From Photobacterium ganghwense (lineage in GTDB: Bacteria > Pseudomonadota > Gammaproteobacteria > Enterobacterales > Vibrionaceae): a stretch of DNA of 64,000 nucleotides. Shown in pieces: positions 59,245-64,000 of this stretch; positions within the stretch are counted from its first letter, which is position 1; each line of letters begins with the position of its first letter. The stretch is from assembly GCF_003025595.1 (NCBI RefSeq), contig NZ_PYMI01000006.1:124001-188000 (forward strand). Direction: 5' to 3'. The notes under the pieces were generated by a model. The model made no database searches. It saw nothing but the letters and a program-made list of their open reading frames with translations, and was not told where the DNA came from. Made by a program: the position numbers and the translations under genes.

Positions 59245-59610
59245 TCACGGCGTCAAATCAATATGATGCCAATGCAATGAATAGAACCACAACGCCAGCG
59301 CCGTCACCCCTAACACCAGTAACACTGCAACGCTCCAGACAAAGCGCCCGCTGCGAGGCGTCAACTCTTTTTCACACGCCTTGCACGCCGCGATAAATCC
59401 TTTTTTATCATCCAGCTGATAACCATCTTCATGTACGGTCTTATTGCGAACCGAGGCAATAAAGCGCAGCTTGGGCACAATTTCATGCGGCAAGCGTTCT
59501 TCACAGCTGTTAATCAGCTGATGCAGCCCTTTCCCTTCCGCATGATAATGCTCACGCAGCAACCGCTCGATTCGCCGTGAGCGCGTCACTACTAACTCTA
59601 TATTTGCCAT
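59245..59610 (-). CDS. Membrane-tethered HEPN/DUF4145-like protein
   Basis: 121 residues. An all-helical N-terminal domain (1-85) carries RNKTVH at 55-60, an RX4H motif of the HEPN superfamily, within LRFIASVRNKTVHEDGY. One membrane segment follows (about 91-111) with a short tail. Many HEPN proteins with this motif are ribonucleases, but DUF4145-like members also serve only as binding modules. The ribosome site AGAGGAAG is 9 bases from the ATG at 59610. No toxin-antitoxin partner (MNT or similar) lies beside it. Confidence 0.78.
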   Translation of the reverse strand: MANIELVVTRSRRIERLLREHYHAEGKGLHQLINSCEERLPHEIVPKLRFIASVRNKTVHEDGYQLDDKKGFIAACKACEKELTPRSGRFVWSVAVLLVLGVTALALWFYSLHWHHIDLTP

Positions 59611-59814
59611 ATGAGACACTTCCTCTTACTGTCTGGCTTTAACTTACCGCGAGTTGGCGGTAAAACAAAGCCTGGCGGGCGCGTTTTCTTCCCCCGCGAG
59701 CTTGGGATCACAGGTTTCCAAACACCTTCCCCAACAGCCTGATGCCATGAACATTTCGGCGCGGATCACGCTTTGCCCGCCATGCCATACTCGCCTACGA
59801 CAACATCGGGAATA

Positions 59815-60183
59815 ATGCAGGATATCCCACCGCTATCATGGAGATTCTGGATGCCTGTTTCGGTCATTGTGGGCCTAATTGCCCTGCTGATCATCGCCGT
59901 CGGCTATTTCATTTTGTCGTACCGCCGCCATACGCTCGGCGCCCACGCCCCGGAGCGCAGCATTGAAGTCACCGTACTGGATAAGCAGAGTGTGCCGATC
60001 ATTGGTGCCCAGCCCGGAGACGAGCAGGAAGAATACTGGATTTACGTTCAGCCGACCCAAGGCGGCCCCAAGCGGGAATTCATGGTTGGCGTGCATTACT
60101 ATCATGCCCTCAATCCCGGAGACCGCGGTACCATGACCTATAAAGGGCTGACTTTTCTGCATTTTACGTTACAGCGCGACTGA
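59815..60183 (+). CDS. DUF2500 family membrane protein (YhhM-like)
   Basis: 122 residues: an N-terminal membrane segment (about 15-37) and a small beta-rich domain with EYWIYVQPTQGGPKREFMVGVHYYHALNPGDRGTMTYKG. This matches YhhM of enteric bacteria (DUF2500), whose gene sits with rsmD, yhhL and yhhN; all four occur within 5 kb here. The start MQDIPPLSW was chosen since GGGA is just upstream; two earlier ATGs are possible. Function unknown. Confidence 0.8.
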   Translation: MQDIPPLSWRFWMPVSVIVGLIALLIIAVGYFILSYRRHTLGAHAPERSIEVTVLDKQSVPIIGAQPGDEQEEYWIYVQPTQGGPKREFMVGVHYYHALNPGDRGTMTYKGLTFLHFTLQRD

Positions 60184-60241
60184 GTCCCTGATTCGGTTTT
60201 TACCGCCATGCCATGATGGGATGCCCTGCCCTGGCTGTCCC

Positions 60242-61246
60242 CTAAGGGACCAGCCAGGCCGTTTTCGGACTGCGGGCCAGCAACCAGCTCGCCGCCAGCG
60301 CCAGTGCAGTGATGATCAGTGTCAGCAGGGGAATCATGATCACCGGCGGGAAAAAGTACCAGTCATACGCCCTGACCGGCCACAGAAAGATCGGATGCAA
60401 CAAATAGATACCGAGACTGTACCGGCTCATAAACGCTATCCGATCCAGCCAGCCTTCACTCATCCGCTCCGCAACCAGCCGTCCCAAGGCAAACACCATG
60501 GCAGCAATCAACGCCGTGTTGAGGGTTTTATACGACAGCCAACGCCCCACCGTATATTCCCCATTGGCAAAACTGTGGCTGATCACCATGTAAGCCGTGA
60601 GCACCAGAGCAACGCACCCCAGCACCACTAACCATCCTACCGGCGGCCAACGGTACTGAAACAGGCAGTACCCCAGCAGCAAATACCCGCTGTAAAGCAC
60701 CAGCTCCTGGCTCCACGGCCCGTCAATCTTAAACAAAAACAACGCAGTAATACCCAGCCACAGACTGGTCATCGCAATCACGGCCAGGCGGTCATTATGC
60801 TGGACCAGGTAGCGGAAAAAGGGCACCACAAAATACAGCGGAATAAAGTAATAGAAGAAGCCCAGATGGTAGTAAGTTTCATGAACCGGCAGCGCTTTGA
60901 GGGTATCCCATGCAACAACACTGTCATACCCATCGAACGTCAGCCCAGACAATAGCGCGTAAAAGACCGACCAGACCAGAAACGGCAGCAGGACCTTGCC
61001 CAGCCGTCGCCGCACATAATAAGAGAGCTCAAATGGTCGGGTATCACTGAGCATCAGCGCGCCAGTAATCATAATAAAGACGGGCACAGCCCAGCGACTG
61101 AAACTGTTGACGGTGATGGCGGTCATCCACGCGCTGTCGGCAATCTCTCCCAGTTGCTCGCGATAAGGCCCCAGAACATGAATCGCCACCACGGCGAGTG
61201 CGGCAACGCAGCGCAATACATCAAAAAACCGAATTTTTTCCCTCAC
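60242..61246 (-). CDS. Acyltransferase family 3 membrane protein (WecH-like)
   Basis: 334 residues, about ten membrane segments. The family start is visible in FFDVLRCVAALAVVAIHVLGPY, with the conserved His in VAIHV and Arg in LSYYVRRRLGKVLLPFLVWS. Such proteins add O-acetyl or other acyl groups to surface polysaccharide units; similarity to WecH of enterobacterial common antigen is general only. The GTG start has GAGGAGGAG 6 bases upstream; an upstream longer frame is less likely. No glycan genes lie nearby, so the substrate is open. Confidence 0.85.
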   Translation of the reverse strand: MREKIRFFDVLRCVAALAVVAIHVLGPYREQLGEIADSAWMTAITVNSFSRWAVPVFIMITGALMLSDTRPFELSYYVRRRLGKVLLPFLVWSVFYALLSGLTFDGYDSVVAWDTLKALPVHETYYHLGFFYYFIPLYFVVPFFRYLVQHNDRLAVIAMTSLWLGITALFLFKIDGPWSQELVLYSGYLLLGYCLFQYRWPPVGWLVVLGCVALVLTAYMVISHSFANGEYTVGRWLSYKTLNTALIAAMVFALGRLVAERMSEGWLDRIAFMSRYSLGIYLLHPIFLWPVRAYDWYFFPPVIMIPLLTLIITALALAASWLLARSPKTAWLVP

Positions 61247-61797
61247 CCACTCCTCCTCGTCACCGCAATGGTCACGACCAGTTATTGCGGCCATGTGTTT
61301 TGACTATAGCAGTCACACCCCAGTCAATCACCGCTGTCGATATCCCAGCACCTGAGCGCAAATTCCTGCCGCCGACCACGTGGTTTTTTCCTACCGATGT
61401 GCCTTTGCTCTCTATCTTGCCGGGAAAACAGCCGGAAATATGTTAGCAGGGCGTTAAATGAAAACTGTTCAGTATGAAAAAATGTTGAAAGATGTGAACT
61501 ATGACACACCCATAAAGTACCACTGTCTCTAAGGCACTGAAATGTTAGGGACTTGAAAAAGGTTAACATCCGGCCAATAAACAACTGAATTCATAGGGGC
61601 TGGACATTGCGAAGGCAAACTGAATTTATAAAATAAGGATAAAATATCAAAAATTTAACTTTATATAGACAAAAAAACAGCAACTGACACATTTGGACAC
61701 AATTATTTCTTGTTTGTTGCATTAACAATAGCGTAACCTCCCCGACCCGTGAGAGAGGTATACCCATTGATGGGTTCAATGATAAATGGAGGTAGTG
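61247..61797. other. Gap upstream of the AbgT-family gene
   Basis: About 550 bases without a supported gene. It contains a near-perfect 13-base direct repeat AACTGAATTCATA/AACTGAATTTATA (61583-61595 and 61618-61630) and an ACCCAT-TG-ATGGGT palindrome (61762-61775) 22 bases before the start codon. Confidence 0.5.
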
Positions 61798-63393
61798 ATG
61801 CACACGTCTGCTTCACATCAAATGCAAAAACCTAAAAAAACGTGGTTTACTCGTTTCCTCGACACCGTCGAGTGGCTGGGTAACCTGTTGCCACACCCTA
61901 TTACCCTTTTCGCTCTATTTTGTGTCGCAATTCTGGTTGCTTCCGGTATCGCCGGTTATTTTGAAATGTCGGTTGCCGATCCTCGCCCGGAAGGGGCGCC
62001 AGGACGTGCCGCGGATGGCGTCATTCATGTCGTGAGCCTGCTTAACGCTGAAGGCCTGCAGAAAATCGTCGCCAACCTGGTCGCTAACTTTACCGGCTTT
62101 GCCCCGCTGGGCACCGTGCTGGTTGCGATGCTGGGTGTCGCGATTGCTGAATATTCCGGTCTGCTGTCTGCCGCAATGCGTGGCCTGGTGATGGGTGCAT
62201 CACGCCGCATGGTGACACTGGTGGTGGTCTTCGCTGGTATTATTTCCAATACCGCGTCTGAGCTGGGCTATGTGGTACTGATTCCACTGGCAGCCATGCT
62301 GTTCCATTCTCTGGGCCGTCATCCGCTGGCTGGTCTGGCGGCGGCTTTTGCCGGTGTGTCAGGTGGTTACAGTGCCAACCTGCTGCTGGGTACCGTTGAC
62401 CCGCTGCTGTCAGGCATTACTGAAACCGCAGCACAAATGATCGACCCGACCTACACGGTCGGTCCTGAGGTGAACTGGTACTTCATGTTCGCGTCAACGT
62501 TCGCCATCACTATCATGGGTGCGTTCGTGACAGAGAAAATCGTTGAGCCGAAGCTGGGCAAATACAACCCGGAAGACGCCAGTGATGATCTGGACCAGGA
62601 CAAAATGGGTAAACTGACCGCGCTGGAGAAGAAAGCTCTGAAAGCCGCGGGTCTGGCTGCCCTGGTAGTATCTGCGCTGCTGGCTCTGACCATCGTGCCG
62701 GCAGACGGTATCCTGCGTAACCCGGAAACCGGTCTGATTTCAGGTTCACCGTTCCTGAAAGGTATTGTGGCGTTTATCTTCGTGTTCTTCGCCATTCCGG
62801 GTTTCGTGTACGGTAAAGTCGTGGGCACCATGAACAGTGACCGCGATGTGATCAATGCAATGTCCAAGTCGATGTCCACCATGGGCATGTACATTGTGCT
62901 GGTGTTCTTTGCCGCGCAGTTCGTTGCCTTCTTTAAGTGGACGAACTTCGGCCAGGTGTTTGCGGTTGCCGGTGCAGATATGCTGCAATCAATCGGTCTG
63001 ACAGGCCCGATGCTGTTCTTCGCCTTCATCCTGATGTGTGGCTTTATCAACCTGATGATTGGTTCAGCGTCTGCACAGTGGGCGGTAACAGCGCCGATTT
63101 TTGTCCCGATGCTGATGCTGGTTGGCTACGCGCCGGAAACCATTCAGGCGGCATACCGTATCGGTGACTCAGTGACGAACATCATCACACCGATGATGAG
63201 CTACTTCGGGATGATCCTGGCCGTCGCGACCCGTTACCAGAAGAATCTGGGTCTGGGTACGCTGATCGCGACCATGCTGCCATACTCGATGGTATTCATC
63301 GTGGGTTGGAGCCTGATGTTCTACGTGTGGGTATTCATTCTGGGTATCCCGGTAGGCCCGGGTGCTGCCACCTACTACAACATCGGTGGCTAA
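61798..63393 (+). CDS. AbgT family transporter
   Basis: 531 residues with about nine membrane helices and two re-entrant hairpins typical of the fold. Family marks are EWLGNLLPHPITLFALFC, PLGTVLVAMLGVAIAEYSGLL, SGGYSANLLLGTVDPLLSGI and SAQWAVTAPIFVPMLMLVG. Members either import p-aminobenzoyl-glutamate (AbgT) or export sulfonamide-like antimetabolites (MtrF, YdaH); direction cannot be told from sequence. GGAGGT is 4 bases from the ATG. No abgA or abgB hydrolase gene is adjacent, which slightly favours a stand-alone role. Confidence 0.93.
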   Translation: MHTSASHQMQKPKKTWFTRFLDTVEWLGNLLPHPITLFALFCVAILVASGIAGYFEMSVADPRPEGAPGRAADGVIHVVSLLNAEGLQKIVANLVANFTGFAPLGTVLVAMLGVAIAEYSGLLSAAMRGLVMGASRRMVTLVVVFAGIISNTASELGYVVLIPLAAMLFHSLGRHPLAGLAAAFAGVSGGYSANLLLGTVDPLLSGITETAAQMIDPTYTVGPEVNWYFMFASTFAITIMGAFVTEKIVEPKLGKYNPEDASDDLDQDKMGKLTALEKKALKAAGLAALVVSALLALTIVPADGILRNPETGLISGSPFLKGIVAFIFVFFAIPGFVYGKVVGTMNSDRDVINAMSKSMSTMGMYIVLVFFAAQFVAFFKWTNFGQVFAVAGADMLQSIGLTGPMLFFAFILMCGFINLMIGSASAQWAVTAPIFVPMLMLVGYAPETIQAAYRIGDSVTNIITPMMSYFGMILAVATRYQKNLGLGTLIATMLPYSMVFIVGWSLMFYVWVFILGIPVGPGAATYYNIGG

Positions 63394-63431
63394 CAGGCCG
63401 CTACTGGGTAGCGACTGATACACCATGATGA

Positions 63432-63462
63432 AATAAGCCGGGCATTGCCCGGCTTATTGCTG
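63432..63462 (+). terminator. Terminator-like hairpin after the AbgT gene
   Basis: AATAAGCCGGGC/GCCCGGCTTATT perfect 12-bp stem with an ATT loop, followed by GCTGTTT. Stable, but the T-run is weak. Confidence 0.65.
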
Positions 63463-63514
63463 TTTAGCACCATGACTTTATCTGCCCTCGCTCGGCGACA
63501 GTGGCGGCAAACAC

Positions 63515-64000
63515 TTAGCCCGGCAGAGCCGCGAGATAACTTTCCGCCCAGCTCACCGCCTGCTGATAACTGTCCCCGATCCGCTCGGCACTCAGAGCCA
63601 GAGTCTGGCTGGCATGCCGGACGCTGTCCCAGTCGGCACGCTCATACGCCGTGACCAGTTCCAGCAATATCCCCAACTTCCCCTGTCGTGCCAGCAACGC
63701 GGTTGTCACCGCAGCTTCCAGCGGTAACTGTTGCAGCAGTGTTGCCAGCGGCTGATCCAGCAGCCCGTCCAGCAGGGAAAGCAGCCCGGTCATAAAGGCG
63801 ATCCGGCTATCAATCGGCCCCTCACCCTCGGCGGCCAGCAGCTCACACATCTTCGCCCGTTGCAGCGATAACGCATACAACTCACTGGGTTTGTGCCGGG
63901 CAGCCCGCGCGGTCGCCACCACGCTCACAAACACCTTAAGTCGCTCTTCGCCCAGATAGATCAACGCCTGCCGAAACCCATTGATCGGCACGGTGGTACG
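63515..64000 (-). CDS. HDOD domain protein, C-terminal part (probable EAL-HDOD c-di-GMP protein)
   Basis: The frame enters from beyond position 64000, so only the last 161 residues are seen. They read RTTVPINGFRQALIYLGEERLKVF, then ALSLQRAKMCELLA, AFMTGLLSLLDGLLDQPLATLLQQLPL and a final helix. This is the C-terminal half of an HDOD domain as found behind EAL domains in the YuxH-like c-di-GMP signalling family of vibrios. The EAL part, if present, is outside the window, so enzymatic activity cannot be judged. Confidence 0.75.
   Translation of the reverse strand, partial: RTTVPINGFRQALIYLGEERLKVFVSVVATARAARHKPSELYALSLQRAKMCELLAAEGEGPIDSRIAFMTGLLSLLDGLLDQPLATLLQQLPLEAAVTTALLARQGKLGILLELVTAYERADWDSVRHASQTLALSAERIGDSYQQAVSWAESYLAALPG

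Noticed and set aside
61324..61803. Two minus-strand frames (61324-61584 and 61591-61803) upstream of the AbgT gene
   Set aside because: No ribosome sites, unlikely composition, and they cover the AbgT promoter region.

Overview
The window is 64 kb of ordinary chromosomal core DNA from a gammaproteobacterium. Gene content and order fit Vibrionaceae or a close relative: rpmG-rpmB-radC-chemoreceptor-coaBC-slmA-pyrE-rph-yicC, gmk-rpoZ-spoT-trmH-recG, and rpoH-ftsX-ftsE-ftsY facing rsmD. An aa3/caa3-type cytochrome oxidase cluster sits beside lexA-plsB-ubiA-ubiC, as I recall it in Shewanella. By eye the GC content is above 50%, high for Vibrio, so a Photobacterium-like or related genus is my inference. 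I see no rRNA, tRNA, CRISPR array, insertion sequence or prophage.

Layout: 0-3.7 kb holds a cut-off membrane protein gene, L33/L28, radC and a Cache-domain chemoreceptor. 3.9-8.6 kb has coaBC, slmA, rph-pyrE (with an attenuator) and yicC. 8.7-10.9 kb is a divergent LysR regulator/MFS pair. 11.2-19.0 kb has gmk, rpoZ, spoT, trmH, recG and a purine permease preceded by a perfect PurR box. 19.2-24.5 kb has ompR-envZ opposite greB-tex. 24.6-29.6 kb has a conserved hypothetical, bioH, a ComF-type gene, nfuA, a secreted 3D-domain protein and a MATE/DinF exporter. 29.9-37.7 kb is the haem A/cytochrome c oxidase cluster (cyoE, ctaA, accessory gene, SURF1, coxC, ctaG, coxA, coxB). 38.0-44.9 kb has a methyltransferase gene behind a strong Fur box, lexA with two SOS boxes, plsB, ubiC-ubiA and a FliL-like secreted protein. 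45.0-51.8 kb has the glycerol-3-phosphate genes (glpE, glpG, glpT, glpR, glpD, all leftward) and rpoH. 51.9-55.9 kb has ftsX-ftsE-ftsY and rsmD-yhhL. 56-64 kb is a looser set of small membrane and zinc proteins, an 800-base gene-poor stretch, a 26-residue membrane protein gene, a membrane-tethered HEPN-like protein, an acyltransferase, an AbgT-family transporter and the end of an HDOD-domain gene.

How the genes work together: the oxidase cluster carries most subunits and haem A assembly factors for an aerobic terminal oxidase. The glp genes import and oxidise glycerol-3-phosphate, with an exact GlpR operator in front of glpD. plsB uses glycerol-3-phosphate for phospholipid, and ubiC-ubiA make ubiquinone. 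The regulatory DNA is unusually legible (PurR, Fur, LexA, GlpR, CRP and pyrimidine attenuation).

No clearly novel multi-gene system is visible. The most unusual items are the Fur-boxed methyltransferase, the 58.2-59.2 kb stretch (PurR-type box, spaced direct repeat, tiny membrane-protein gene with an operator-like palindrome), a hexanucleotide repeat in frame behind the envZ stop codon, and the HEPN-like membrane protein.
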